Source of the DNA: Rhineura floridana
Lineage: Eukaryota; Chordata; Lepidosauria; Squamata; Rhineuridae
Direction: 5' to 3'
Length of the DNA stretch: 64,000 bases
NCBI RefSeq assembly: GCF_030035675.1
Contig: NC_084487.1
Location: 31,724,474 to 31,788,473, forward strand
Shown: positions 23,476 to 35,868 of the stretch, one piece after another
Layout of the letters: the number at the start of each line of letters is the position of its first letter
How positions within the stretch are numbered: position 1 is the first letter of the stretch
Notes under the pieces: generated by a model
Seen by the model: the letters and a program-made list of their open reading frames with translations, nothing else
Databases searched by the model: none
What the model was told of the DNA's origin: nothing
Position numbers and translations under genes: made by a program

Positions 23476-24296
23476 GGCACTGTGGGAGGACCCAGAGCTG
23501 TGCCATTCCTGGAATGTAAGAATATGGCTTTAAATGGCTATTCATTGCTGGATTGTGCCATATGGCTCTGCCCTGAAAGGAGTGGATCCAGATGGTCTTC
23601 TGATAAAGGAGGATCAAACCAGGTTCAAAGATATACAGAATTCCATTTCTTGTTGCTTAGTCAGGCAACATGATAAGGTCACTTGCTGGGGGAATAAATG
23701 TTGTTAGAACCCTTTTGGTGAGCATGCATCTTGGCCAAGGTCAGTGCAGTTGATGAAGGTTAATAACCCAACAGGAGCAACTGCTTGGAGCTGCTGGTAG
23801 GAACATGATAGTAAAACAATTTGTTGGAAAGAACCACTTCGCCTCTCCTCACTTTGTCCCCAATAAACTTTTATGACATTGACTTTATTATGACACAGAG
23901 ACCTTACAAGCCTTTCAGAGACAGGGATTTTTTTCTCCTTTGACAGCAATACATGCAAACAGTTTGCTTAGAACCAGTGACTTCTACAGTAATAGGAACG
24001 ACGACAGAGGCTTAGATGCTCTTGATCTCCCTTGCTCTTCTGACAAAGAGGGAGCGTCAGTGAGGCAGTTTCAGGGGCGGTCTCGAAAAAAATCCGTAGG
24101 AAGAAAAGAATGCTGCATCTTTGAATTCACTTTAAGAGTGAATCCCCCTCCCCTCCACTCCCCTCCAATTCACAATTGACTAAGTCTGTACATTTTTTAA
24201 AACAGGCATCTGGATCCTAAAACAGTCACATGTGGAAGGTGCCAATATGAAAATGGAGCTTATGGACTAGAAGCTCTTCCATTTAAAAAAACATTT

Positions 24297-24349
<53 letters not shown>

Positions 24350-25392
24350 GCTCTGCAGGAAAAAGAGTGGGAGAGATAATACAGACAGAGGGATTGGATG
24401 AGAAGTAGCTGAGATCCACAGGAACTCTGAATTTTCAGGTTATATCTGGATGAGACAACTTTTGGGGATATCTAATTACTGCAGGTCAGACATGACCCAT
24501 CCTCACCACTGATTAAACACCCATCTGTCTGCACTATATACACAGGGGGAAGTCACAGCAATAGCCTGGGTGATGCAGCTACAAAGATGAAAGAATGTCT
24601 TTAGGGACTGTTCCACTGCATCATGCTGGTAGGGTGCATATGTGTATCAGGGAAATACCTTTGCAGATGCTGCCTGATGCATTTGAGCAGTGCACGTTCT
24701 CCTAACAGTATGTGTGACTACAGCAGCATTGCTATGTATCAGGAGTCAAGTTTCCAGCAGGTCCTGAACTCAGCCATGACACCAGTCCATCCAAAAACCT
24801 TAATTGGCCAGAATAGGCCATGTGACCAGGATGAACCTCAGTTAAGAGCTTCCAGGTCAGGCTTGCATCTTTGGTCCGAGCAACAAAATGACTTGGTTTG
24901 CATCTGCTCCCTGTAGTAAATTTACTTCACCTTTACTTCCACTCTATATAGTACATTTACTTTACCTTTACTCAGCCTTTACTTCACAACATCCCACCCA
25001 GCCTTTGCCACTGACTCTTACCATGCTTCTTGGATAGCACCACCTTGCATATTAATTCCACTAACTTGGTGGGTGCTGTGTCTCTGGCAAACAACTCATG
25101 TAAATCCCTCCATTTTCTTTATTAAGGCTTTGGAAATTTCCTTTTCTAAGGATAGCATATTTCAGGCCATCACCACCCAGCAGTGAGTACAAATTTTGCC
25201 AAATTTCCCTTTATGCAGGATGTTCTTGCAACGGCCCTGCTAATGCAATCTGTTGACCTCAATTCAAGACAAGCATAATGAAATGTCTGGAAGAATTGGA
25301 GCCACTAAAGCATATGTTCCCTTGCCACAACACTACATAATGTCTGACTGCCTCATAGTATTTGTCCCTGTTCTCAACTGATTCCAAGTGTA
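23476..25392. other. Stretch without a gene
   Basis: Apart from the GA tract, this looks single-copy. No exon or known repeat was recognised. Confidence 0.45.
24297..24348. repeat. (GA)n microsatellite
   Basis: About 25 GA units with one early interruption. Confidence 0.95.
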
Positions 25393-25604
25393 ATGGAGAC
25401 TACTGGTTCCAATGTCAGTGGGGCAGTGAATCATCTCCCACCTTTAGTCAGAACTTTCAAGGAGCTGTCCAAGGTGCTGAAGCCTATCCACACACAAAAA
25501 CAGGCTCGGTACATTGAACAGCTCCTTGAAAGTTTGGACTAACCGCCAGGGGGGATTCACTGCCTCACCGACATCAGAACCACCTGTCTCCACTTAGTAT
25601 AGAG
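25393..25604. mobile_element. Palindromic hAT-like element (AGTGGAGACTGG subfamily)
   Basis: Arms begin TGGAGACTACTGGTTCC and end CCACCTGTCTCCACT. Inner arms ACTTTCAAGGAGCTGTCCAA and GAACAGCTCCTTGAAAGTTT form a hairpin with a loop of roughly 60 bp. Confidence 0.75.
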
Positions 25605-25907
25605 GAGATGCCTCATCAAGGTGGCTGCACAGTTACCCAAATATGCAAGTCTGTTCTTTAAATTCATTATTGTACACCAGGCTGGCAAGCTGCATCCTAG
25701 ACGAAACCAAACTGTATCTCTATATCCCCCAATGCAGTGGGAAGTAAGCTGAGACTTCTACTCAGGTGTGTCACATTCACACCACACAGTAGGCAGACAC
25801 AATCACTGTGTTTTTTTTAGATGTCTGCTGAATATGTTTCTGGTTTGGCAGCCCTATCCAGGCACATAATGTGGCTACATGTTTTATTGATTTTAGATGT
25901 TTTAAAC

Positions 25908-26236
25908 CATGGGTGAGGAACCTTTTTCAGCCCAAAGGCCACTTTCCTGTCTGGTCAGCCTTCTAGGGGCCATATTCCAGTGATGGGAGGGGGCCAGTGG
26001 CAAAAGTGGATGGAGGAATTAATGTATATTTTATTTCTGTACAGCAGGTTAGTTTCTACACACATGCACACACCCCTCTCTATCCCCCATCCAGACAAGC
26101 AAGGAGCATTATCAGAATTCAAGGACACATCCAAGCCAGGCAGCAATACTTAGAGGGTTAAGTGGGGCCAGTGAGGAGCATGGCCTGAGGAGAATCCTGA
26201 GGGTCACCTAGCCCCAGGCCTCAGGTTCCCCACCCA
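25908..26236 (+). mobile_element. Non-autonomous hAT-like element (CAGAGGTGGGGA family)
   Basis: It starts CATGGGTGAGGAACC and ends GGTTCCCCACCCA. The 8-bp flanks TTTTAAAC and ATTTAAAC differ at one base, a clear hAT-size target duplication. Length 329 bp. Confidence 0.85.
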
Positions 26237-26289
26237 ATTTAAACAGTTTAAAATGTTTTGAATATGTTTTATTTTGTTTTTAACTGTAT

Positions 26290-28978
26290 TTTTTATCGCA
26301 GATGGAGAGGAATGGGACACTTTCAATCAGGCAACTACAAAATATTTTATGCAGGAAATTAAGAAGAAACGAGGTTGCTTTGATAGTGAGAAGTGACGTA
26401 GCAAAAGCAATTAGGAGCTGTAACACAAGGTCTGAGTGAGTGATATCAATGAGATTAAATGGGAAACCTATCAACATAACCATCATCCAAGTCCATGCTC
26501 CAACAGCAAGCACAGAAGAGGAGGAAATGGAGAGATTTTATGCAGAAATATAGGAAGAAATTGATCACACACCAAAACAGGATGCTCTGATAATCATGTG
26601 GGACTGGAATGCAAAAGTAGGGAACAGGGAAGACGTAGAAATTGTGGGAAAATGGGGCTTAGGAGATAGAAATGAAGCAGGAGAGACTCAATGAATTTTG
26701 TCAAGCCAATAATTTGTTTCTTGCAAACACATTTTTTGAGGAACAAAAAAGATGACTGTACATGTGGACATCACCAAATGGTCAATGTAGGAATCAAATT
26801 GATTATATAATTGATAGCAGAAGATGGAGAAGTTCCATACTTTCTGTGAAAATAAGACCAGGAGCAGACTGCAGTACAGATCCTGAACTGGTCATATCAA
26901 AAATCAGAGTAAAGCTAAAGAAAAATGACACAGCAATCATAATGCCAAGATGCAATCTAAATAACATCCCAGGAGAATTTAAAGATCAAATAAGGAACAG
27001 ATTTGAGGCTTTAAACCTAGCTGACAGAGAACCAGAAGAACTATGGAGTGAAGTCAGAGACATGATCAGGGAAGAATGCAAAAAGACAATACCTCTAGTT
27101 AAAAAGAGAGAAAGATCTCAATGGATGACTGAAGAAACTCTTAAAATGGTTAAAGAGAGAAGCAAAGCAAAAGCAAAAGGAGATAGAAACACAGTCCGAA
27201 CCCTAAATGCAACTATACAGCAACTATGTAGGGACAAACAGAACTATTACAATAGTTATATTGTATAGAAATAGAAGAGGACAACAAAAAGGGTAGAACA
27301 AGAGCCCTATTACAAAAGATTAGAGAAATTAAAGGGAAATTTAAACCACAAGTAGGGATATTGAATAATCAACAGGGGAATACACTGACTGACCGAGATG
27401 AAATAAAAAGAAGATGGAAGCAATACACTGAAGAACTCTGTAAAAGAGATGCAAGGTGACAGATTCACTCACAGAGGAACCATATGATGAAGAACCGGAA
27501 ATTTTAGAATGTGAGGTAAAATCTGCTCTTAAAATAGTTGGAAGAAACCAATCACCAGGAACAGATGGCATACCAATAGAGTTGCTACAAGCTACTGAGA
27601 TTGAATCTGTCCAAATTTTGACAAAAATCTGTCAAGAAATATGGAAAACTAAACAATGGTCCACAGACTGGAAGCTTTCAATATACATCCCAATTCCAAA
27701 GAAAGGGGATCTCAGGGAATGCAGTAATTATTGAACTATTGCCTTAATATCCCATGCAAGTAAAGTAATGCTCACGATTCTACAGTAAAGGCTCTTACCA
27801 TATATGGAGCGAGAAATGCCAGATGTCCAAGCTGGATTTAAAAAGGGAAGAGATCATATCGCAAACATAAGTTGGATAATGGAACAGACTAAAGAATTTC
27901 AGAAGAAAATCACCCTGTGTTTTATAAATTACAGCAAAGCCTTTGAATGTGTAGATCACAAAAACCTATGGAATGCTTTAAAAGAAATGGGGGTGCCGCA
28001 ACATCTGATTGTCCTGATGCACAACCTATACTCTAGACAAGAGGCTACTGTAAGGACAGAATATGGAGAAACTGATTAGTTCCCCATCAGAAAGGGTGTG
28101 AGACAGGGGTGTATTTTATCACCCTATTTGTTTAATCGATATGCAGAACATATCATATGGAAAGTGGGATTGGACCAAGATGAAGGAGGTGTGATAAGAT
28201 ATGCAGATGATACCAGACTGCTAGCAGAAACTAGTAATGATTTGAAGTGAATGCTGATGAAAGTTAAAGAGGAAAGCACAAAAGCAGGACTACAGCTGAA
28301 AGTCAAGAAGACTAAGGTAATGATAACAGAAGATTTATGTAACTTTAAAGTTGACAACAAGGACATTGAACTTGTCAAGGATTATCAAAATGGAGACTAC
28401 AGTCAAAAAATTAGAAGAAGGCTAGGACTGGGAAGGGCAGCTATGACACAACTAGAAAAGATCTTCAAATGCAAAGGTGTATCACTGAACACCAAAGTCA
28501 GGATCATTCAGACCATGGTATTCCTGATCTTTATGGAAGGATGTGAAAGTTGGAAAGTGAAAAAAGCTGATAAGAGAAAAATCAACTCATTTGAAATGTG
28601 GTGTTGGAGGAGAGCTTTGTGCATACCATGGACTGAGAAAAAGACAAATAATTGGGTGTTAGAACAAATTAAACCAGAACTATCACTAGAAGCTAAAATG
28701 ATGAAACTGAGGTTATCATACTTTGGACACATAATGAGAAGACTAGAAAATTTGAACACATAATGAGAAGATTCACTAGAAAAGACAATAATGCTGGGAA
28801 AAATAGAAGGGAGTAGAAAAAGAGGAAGGCCAAACAAGAGATGGATTAATTCCATAAAGGAAGCCACAGACCTGAACTTACAAGATCTGAACAGGGTGGT
28901 TCATGACAGATGCTCTTGGAGGTCACTGATTCATAGGGTCGCCATAAGTCGTAGTCAACTTGGAGGCACATAACAACA
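26290..28978 (+). mobile_element. RTE/BovB-like LINE, 5'-truncated and degenerate
   Basis: Endonuclease motifs appear first: VALIVRSDVAKAI, NITIIQVHAPT, DWNAKVG, GLGDRNEAG and WTSPNGQCRNQIDYI. Where active relatives have SDHEL this copy has STDPEL, so the catalytic His is lost. Then come an RT linker and palm: NQSPGTDGIPIELL, FINYSKAFECVDH (the motif A Asp is Asn), GVRQGCILSPYLFN and RYADDT. The C-terminus has RKRGRPNKRWINSIKEATDL and ends at the TAA near 28973. The 3' end TAGGGTCGCCATAAGTCG and CACATAACAACAA is typical of the family. Full elements are about 3.2-3.8 kb; the 5' part of the endonuclease is missing. Several stops and frameshifts split the frame into pieces (26762-27268, 27456-27734, 27804-28079, 28251-28763, 28791-28973), and a 27-bp local duplication sits near 28725-28765. 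Confidence 0.9.
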
Positions 28979-29145
28979 AAAGAAAAAGTGGAAGACCAAA
29001 CAAGAGATGGATTGATTCCCTAAAGGAAGCCACAGACCTGAACTTGCAAGATCTGAACAGGGTGGTTTATAACAGATGCTACTGGAGGTTGCTGATTCAT
29101 AGGGTCGCCATAAGTCGTAATCGACTCGAAAGTACATAACACACA
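28979..29145 (+). mobile_element. Second copy of the RTE LINE 3' end, in tandem
   Basis: It begins AGAAAAAGTGGAAGACCAAA, inside the last coding segment, and repeats the LINE to the stop and the GTAATCGACTCGAAAG tail. It sits directly behind the first copy in the same orientation. It is either a 5'-truncated insertion into the first tail or a tandem duplication; the differing substitutions favour separate insertion. Confidence 0.85.
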
Positions 29146-29157
29146 CATTTGCAACCC

Positions 29158-29305
29158 TGGGCTCCTGTAGTTTGTTAAGGATGCTGGGAACTGTAGCTCG
29201 ATGAGGAATAAATGACAGTTTCCAGGATTCTTGGGGAGAGGGGAGAACCCATGACTGTTAAAGGGGTTTAAATGTGCTTGAAATGTGTGCTGTGGATGTG
29301 ACAAA
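29158..29305. repeat. Palindromic small DNA element (GGGAAGCCATG family)
   Basis: Arms GTTAAGGATGCTGGGAACTG and CAGTTTCCAGGATTCTTGGG, with outer text TTTAAATGTGCTTGAAATG. Confidence 0.65.
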
Positions 29306-29589
29306 TCTTCAAGCTTTCTGATCTTTGCCTAGTGTTGGCTTTTCTTTTTCCGACCACTCTCCTTCAATTAACAAGAGAAGAAATGGCATCGGAGGGGAGA
29401 TTTTTTAATAAAATCAGTGAAGTTTTTGATGTGCTTATCTCACATAAGAACATAAGAAGAACCTGCTGGACTCCTCACATTTGAGGAGGCTGAGGGGTGT
29501 TTGTGACTGTCTCCTTTTTTCATTCTATAGGTTTACCATTTCTGCTTTAGCAGGTGATGCCCAGTGGAACAGAAAATGTAAGTTGTCTA

Positions 29590-30027
29590 CTAGGGATGAA
29601 AGAATCTGTCTACTTCAGTTCTCTTTGTTTCTCATTTTCCCAATCTTAAATATGGTTCTCCCTGCAGCAATTTGTGATTTTTTTAAAAAAAAATCCTCAT
29701 GAAAATTCTTGAGCATGTTAGTGTGATTTTCTCATAATAAACACATTTTTGTGTGCAGTTTTGATTAATGCACACATTTTTAGAAGTAATTTCTTTCTAT
29801 ATAATGCATTTCTGTACATTATTTTCACCAATATTATTATGCACTTTCACCTAATATATGCATTTTTGTAATCATTGCTTGGTTGGAGAACTACATGGCA
29901 AAATTTGGGCAAGTGTGAATTTCGAAGGATGGCTGTGTTTCAGTTCTCATATTGTTTCACAAAGTGCAAATATTATAGATTCGGCTTCAAATGCAATCGG
30001 AATTCAATTTCTGCTCCATTCCTACTG
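29590..30027 (+). repeat. TAGGGATG repeat, near full-length copy
   Basis: It starts CTAGGGATGAAAGAATCTGT and ends TTTCTGCTCCATTCCTAC, 438 bp. Flanks TTGTCTAC and CTGTCCAT agree at 5 of 8. It is AT-rich with repeated CATTTTTGTA-like words and has no coding capacity. Confidence 0.75.
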
Positions 30028-31435
30028 TCCATAAAATTTTACAAGGATCTTCTGATGTCTTTCTCTTTATCTGAGTCAAAACACCTGCAGGGTCTCTAAA
30101 ATGGATCAGGGCCATGGGGCTGAGGGAGAGGAGTTAATGGAGCCCCTGAATTGTCTCCTCAGTTTAAAACTGCTACTAGCCATGGAAGATAAACAAGATG
30201 GGCACACTATCTTTATTCATAACCTACCTCACTTAATAGCAGCTTCAACATACATTCAGAGGGTGGGATGGTGCAAGGTAAATAGGTTAATTCCCCACCC
30301 TGCCCTTGTTGCTGTAGTTCCAGTCCAATTGAACCCCCATCTGTTTTTAGGAAGGAAAAAAATGCTTTGAGAGATCTGATCTATTATTTCTTTTATGTCA
30401 CCATTGCACACAGATGAAATGGCAACTGGTCTTTAAAAACTTACAGGGCAGCAGTGAGGGTTAGGGTCAGAGAGTGTTTGCTATCATTGTAAGGGTGGTT
30501 GGATGTGACTTCCTGCTAAAATCTATAATTGATCAGTCGGTATTAAATTAATCAATCAATTATGTAAGTACAGATTAAAATTATGGGATTTTAAAAAGCA
30601 GAACCCTAACCCTATGGATTACGCATTGGGGCAAATGGCCTTGCTGGAAACCATTGATGCACATAAAATAATACAGGCAATTTCTAACTGATAAAATCAT
30701 CTGTCGGTATTGTTTAGACCAGTGAAACTGTTATCTTCATTAGAAAATGCTCAACACACACACACACACACACGATGTGCTGCAATATTCCATTCAGGTA
30801 AAAACTGATAGTCTCAGAAAATATCCTGTCATCTGGCCTGAATTAAGTCAGGGAGGGCAGCCATTTTGTTTTCATAACAGAAACACTCCCCCCCCCATGG
30901 ATCCATTTTAGGGAATCAGAGGTTCATCACAATTGCAATGTTCTGTCAGGCTTTTTGTCAGGCATTTCTGTGCCTCAGTTTCAAACTATTCTAAGTAACC
31001 ACAAACCCACTAGCATTCTTCATTAATTTACATATATATACATCTATCTACACACACACACTCAAATACACAACAGGGGTCTGTTGAGTTTGGTTTACCA
31101 CTGTCCATTTACAAAATATGCCTGTCAGGGACTGCCCTTAGCCAGCCACAATGCTAGGCAACATTTCCGAGGGGGCAGGAGCCAGAAAAAAATGGAATTT
31201 TTAAGCCAGCATTGCTTTGAAATCCATATGCCTTCTCACTCTTTTCAGGAGGCGCAGGAAGGATGGAAGCTATACAGAGGCAAAGCAGAAGGCCCCAGTC
31301 CTATGGACATGCCCAACTGGATAGGACAGGGAGTTGAGAGGGACCGGGGAGCCAATGCTAAGTAGAAAAAATCCAAAATCCTCCACAGGGCAATTTTTCT
31401 TATGGACAAGTCTGGCACATTTGCTTTCAAGGGTG
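30028..31435. other. Stretch without a gene
   Basis: No exon or transposon recognised. Short CA/TA tracts occur at 30755-30773 and 31032-31075. Confidence 0.45.
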
Positions 31436-31925
31436 GCTGGTGCCCATTATGACTGGTAGGGTGGAATGCAGGGAGACCAACAGGAGGTGGAGCCAGAGCC
31501 AAGGACAAGCAGAGCCAACTAATTCTAGTTTTGTCCCCTACTCTTTCCTGCTGAGTTCTACAAGGGCAGAATTGAGACTAAAGTTGAGGACGTCAACTGG
31601 CAGTGCCATTCTTTGGACCAGTGGCGGCTGGTGGCTCCATGTCAGTAGGGCAGTGGAATCCACTCCAGGTTTTGGCCTTAACTTTCAAGAAGCTGTCCAA
31701 GCTGCTAAACCTACATTTGGGAATGTTTCACCACTTTGGACCGCTTGTCGAAAATTCAGACCAAAATCCAAAGCAGCTTCCACTGCCTCCACTGACATGG
31801 AGCCGCCAGCCGCCAGTGCTTGGGACTGGGAGGGAAGAAGGTAGTCAGCTGCGGGCTGTCTGGGGGCAGACTGAGTTTGGTGAAGCAGGGCCCCATTCAT
31901 CCTGATGGACCTGCCTCCACTGTCA
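31436..31925 (+). repeat. 'GGAGCCAGAGCCAATG' repeat split by a hAT-like element
   Basis: The left part (31436-31618) includes GACCAACAGGAGGTGGAGCC and CTAATTCTAGTTTTGTCC; the right part (31827-31925) ends GACCTGCCTCCACTG. The hAT-like element at 31619-31818 separates them. Confidence 0.7.
31619..31818. mobile_element. Palindromic hAT-like element (CAGTGGCGGCTGG family), best copy
   Basis: It begins CAGTGGCGGCTGGTGGCTCC and ends GGAGCCGCCAGCCGCCAGTG, a 200-bp fold-back. The 8-bp flanks CTTTGGAC and CTTGGGAC differ at one position, which gives this family hAT-like target sites. Confidence 0.85.
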
Positions 31926-33292
31926 GCTTTCAATGATAACTGAGAAGCTAGTCAAGGAAGCAGTCAGGTTGCATAGAGGCCGGGTCGTCTTTTATTGATT
32001 TGATGTTAGCAAAGTCAGGGCAGGACTTTGAGGCCCCAGTAAGCAGAAGTCTAGGGCCGCACTCAGAATGAGCAGGAAGGTCCGAGATGCAGGTGGGTTG
32101 GCTTATCACATTTTGAAGTAAGTGAAGACCACCCCCTTCCCAGTAATCCATTAAGTGCAGAGTTTATAATTACCTAACTGCAGCACTGGTAAGTTTCTTT
32201 CAAGTTAGTCAGTGATGTTTTTGCAGCGTTACGATTTTATAGATTGTCAGCCGCCTTGGGTGCCTTGTGGAAATAATGATAATGATGATGATGAAATAAA
32301 AAACCCTAGCATCCATTGATGGGAGGCAGTTTAATCTTGTACCTTATGCTGCCAACATGACTGAAGCATGCCCTGACCATTGTAGCTCCTTGTGGCCTGT
32401 GGATTTTGGCAGCTCTAAATGAATTTACATCAATAGTGAGTCAGGTATACATCAGGTCCCAGCCTGCAAGTAATGACTTTAGCATGTACCCCTAAGCAGA
32501 GTGTAATTCTGCAGATTTAGTTAGGCAAAAATGTACTGATTTCATTAGGTGGAAAAGTCAAAGTTTTGCCTTCTCTGCAAAATGTCAGTCCCATTTAACA
32601 AGAGTTTTACATGTCCTGGATTTTTACAGTAAAACATGAACCGCTAATATATATTATACATATTACAGATGCCACATTTAGACCTTATAAGAAAGCAATT
32701 GAAGTCACTGTATCAGGAGAAATCCTCAAAACTCCCCAGGTTTTTACTATTCATATCAGAAGAGAGAGCAGAAAATGTGTAGAAGATCAAATGACAAATC
32801 CATGAAAAAAGACACGAAAGTGATGGAAATTGCTCTGTAAAAATAGTAATGGTTCAAATTAGGTGTCTGAGCTTCCGTTCAGCTCCCAAGAGCTATAAAT
32901 AATTCAGCTCATCCAAACTGAAGGCATTCTAAAGGCATGTTGTGGAGATTCCAGTCTTTTCCCCATACACTCTCTATTGCCACACAACATCTGTTTGATG
33001 AGAGTGCAGCTTTATACCGCAAGCCAGATAAAACCAGCTTCTTATTACCCTATTCTGTAGCTGTTATTGCTGGATCAATGAGACATTCTCACAAGAGGAA
33101 AATGTAGCAAAATTATGCGAAAAGTCATCACCGTCAAGCTTACAAGCTTACGTTTTGAGGGACTGGGCCTGAGGGACAAGATGATGTCCCCACCCAGTTC
33201 CACATATAGAAGCTGATCAGATTCGCAGCTGACTCTTATTTCTGCACTGATGAAGGGACAATGCCCCCTTCTGAGGGCAACAAGATAGCTTA
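31926..33292. other. Stretch without a gene
   Basis: Mostly apparently single-copy. A LINE-like tail scrap lies at 32235-32305 (CAGCCGCCTTGGGTGCC, then a GAT repeat). AT-rich sequence at 32500-33060 has no recognised repeat and could include conserved non-coding DNA, untested. Confidence 0.45.
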
Positions 33293-33295
33293 GGG

Positions 33296-33375
33296 CAGGG
33301 CTGAGGAACCCACAGCCCTCCAAATGTTGCTGGACTACATTTCCCATTCTAGTCCTGACCATTCACTTCTGTCTA
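33296..33375. repeat. Half of a hairpin element (ACTACAACTCCCATCA family)
   Basis: GGCTGAGGAACCCACAGCCC and TGTTGCTGGACTACATTTCC match one arm; the second arm is not recognisable. Confidence 0.55.
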
Positions 33376-33924
33376 GAGCTGAAGGGATTTAGAGTCTAAC
33401 AACATTAGGAAGGCTTCAGATTTTTGCGATACAGACCAAGTGGTATGGTCCTCATAGCAGCTCTGTCTTTCAACACCTTGCTGCCAACCTGTTCCCAGCA
33501 GCTATCCTACGAGGCAGCTGCCCCTCTCTGCCTAACGGTAAGGCCGGTCCTTCCTTCCTTCCTTCGAGTATTTCACAGGCTCATGCAATTAGCTATCTTA
33601 ATTCTAATGCTATGTGCGCTCCAGTGTGCACAGGAAAGCCCTGTGCATGTGAAGGAATGGCAATGGTCAGCATGCAAGAACAGCATAAGGGCAGATACAT
33701 ATGCTAACTCACTTGGACTTTTACTCATAAGTGAGTCCTCACAATTTCCATGGAACTCACTTTCTATAAAGGCCATTTCAGACATGAGCATTCATTACTT
33801 GACAGCTTGCCTGTGGGAATGGGCCATTAGAGATCAAACCTCACAGACAGCACTTTCATGTCTCCTGATGTCATCTCAGATGCAATACTTTTTTAGCAGC
33901 GTATCCGTTTAGAAGGTCTACATC

Positions 33925-34045
33925 AAGGATGAGGAACATGAGAAACGCCAGATGCTCTTGGACTCCAGCTCCCATCAGCCCTAGCCAGCATGGCTAATTT
34001 TCTGATGGGAGTTACAATCCAACAGCATCTGGAGAGCATCTTGTT
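33925..34045. repeat. Hairpin element (ACTACAACTCCCATCA family), worn
   Basis: CTCCAGCTCCCATCAGCCCT faces TGATGGGAGTTACAATCCAA, with CATCTGGAGAGCATC at the outer end. Confidence 0.65.
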
Positions 34046-35100
34046 GGCTTTCTGGATCATAGGGTGAATCTAAAAAAAATCCTCCACACTGGGAATGTTC
34101 TATGCAATTCAAGATCTACTATTGCTGTGCTCTGGTAATTATAATTCTTTATTATCCTGTGAGTTTTTATTTATTTTGTTCTGCATGATTCTAATTTGCC
34201 TTGAGGGTTTTTTGTGTAGGGTGGAGGGGAAATCATATACATTGGAGAAGGGAACGGCAAAGCCCCCAATTTTGGAAGGGGGGGTCTATTCTGCAACATA
34301 CTCAGCCTATTCATTAATCGAGCCTCATTTCAACAAAAAGCCACAGAAAACAAAGCTTTTTTCCCCTCCAATTATGTGTCAATAAATAATTGACCTCTGG
34401 TAAGCAAACAATAAAGCTCTTATATCGGTAAATAACACTGTCTCCTTGACATTCTGTGCCTGAAAATGAAATATTTGATAATAGGGTTTCTGGGCTGACT
34501 TAGAGGAAGGAGGATGCAAAAAATGAGGGATCCCAACATGATTGAAATTCCAGCACATCCACTTTCAAACATTAAGTAATGGAGTCATTTCTCTCCTTCG
34601 CTCCTGCTTTAATCACTAGTCTGCTGGTGACTTTATAATTTCCTATTCTCACTGATTTGGATTGGCACAAATGATTAACTAACAACTTGGGAATGTGGGA
34701 TATTCATCCAACTGGGGGGTATTTTTTATTGTTGAAAAATAAGTGAAATCAAAGTGGCAGATGGAACTCCAAAACTGTGGTTTTGACTCAGGGGAGAAAA
34801 TGTGCTATTTCTGTACCTGCCACCTGAAATTCCATCATCCCATCAACTCTTGTGCTGTGTGATTTATGTGCATGTGTCAATGAGCCTCGAGGAAGATACA
34901 GTCAGGAAGATGCTACTTTTGTAAACTGGCTCAAGATATTTGAAGAAAAAACCCAACAACAACCCTGGATTATGCATCTTTGTTACTGATTTTGTAAAAC
35001 GATTGCTATCTTATGACTCTTCTAGCTGATGGGAACGCAAATTATTGAAATGGGCGATAGGTATATTTGTTCCTCCTTGTAAATATATCCAGAGATGTTA
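34046..35100. other. AT-rich stretch without a gene or recognised repeat
   Basis: No transposon was recognised over about 1 kb, which is unusual for this window. It is a candidate for conserved non-coding DNA, but conservation cannot be judged from one sequence. Confidence 0.4.
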
Positions 35101-35108
35101 TACTATGT

Positions 35109-35449
35109 CAGGCATGAGGAACCTCAGGCCCAGGAGCTGAATGTGGCTCTCCAGGCCTCCCTATCTGGCTCCCTGGGACTTCCCTCAGACCATACTCCCT
35201 CCGCAAGTCACACCTCCCACTGGCCATGCTCTGGGTCCTCTTTGAGTGCTGTTGCTTGGCTGTGATAAATGGATTAATGCCTCTTGCCTGGCTGGAGGAT
35301 GGAGAGGGGTGTGTGTGTGTGTGTGTCATGTATCTTGCTCCATCCACTTTTGCCTCTGACCACACCCACTTTTTGCATCTGGCAACTTACCATTGGTAGG
35401 TTGCCCAAGAGGGAATGAAGCCCTTGGGGTGAAAAAGTTCCTACTTCCA
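35109..35449 (+). mobile_element. Non-autonomous hAT-like element (CAGAGGTGGGGA family)
   Basis: Starts CAGGCATGAGGAACC and ends near AAAAGTTCCTACTTCC. Flanks TACTATGT and CACTATGC agree at 6 of 8. It contains a TG tract at 35311-35328. Confidence 0.7.
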
Positions 35450-35562
35450 CACTATGCTTTTCTCTGCAGTTCAGCATTCAATGAAAGCTCCTGTGCACGC
35501 CTAATCTAGTCGCATTTCTGTCTTTCTTTCGCCCAGTCTGCAACCCTAGACAAGGACTAATC

Positions 35563-35868
35563 CAGTGGTTCCCAAACTTCCCCCCCCCCCATGGACCACA
35601 TGAAAATTGCAGATAGTCTTGGCTGGACCACTTAATGATTTTTCTGATTTCTAATTGTATTTTTATTGCTTCTTTTATTTCTTTTATTGTATTATAATTT
35701 TCATTCCATAGCATTCAAATTGTAATACAATAAAATACAATGTAAGAAATAAAAGAAGCAATAAAATACAATTAAAAATCAATATATTTAATGCAGATAT
35801 GCTGTGGATCACTTGAATGAAGCTCTCAGACCACTGGTGGTCCATAGACCACAGTTTGGGAAGCCCAG
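35563..35868. mobile_element. AT-rich palindromic hAT-like element (CAGTGGTTCCCAAAC ends)
   Basis: It starts CAGTGGTTCCCAAAC and ends GTTTGGGAAGCCCAG. The 8-bp target copies GACTAATC (35555-35562 and 35869-35876) are identical. The interior folds back: GTATTTTTATTGCTTCTTTT on one side and AAAGAAGCAATAAAATAC on the other. A worn relative is at 42410-42655. In TMEM178B sense it supplies several AATAAA hexamers. Confidence 0.92.

Noticed and set aside
9000-24350. CRISPR-like or satellite arrays
   Set aside because: The regular repeats seen are simple microsatellites (TG, GA). No spacers of constant length lie between conserved repeats.
33424-33912. Open frame of 162 codons on the plus strand
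   Set aside because: Low-complexity, Leu/Ser-rich translation without a domain, no splice or promoter context, and it overlaps repeat-derived sequence at its start.
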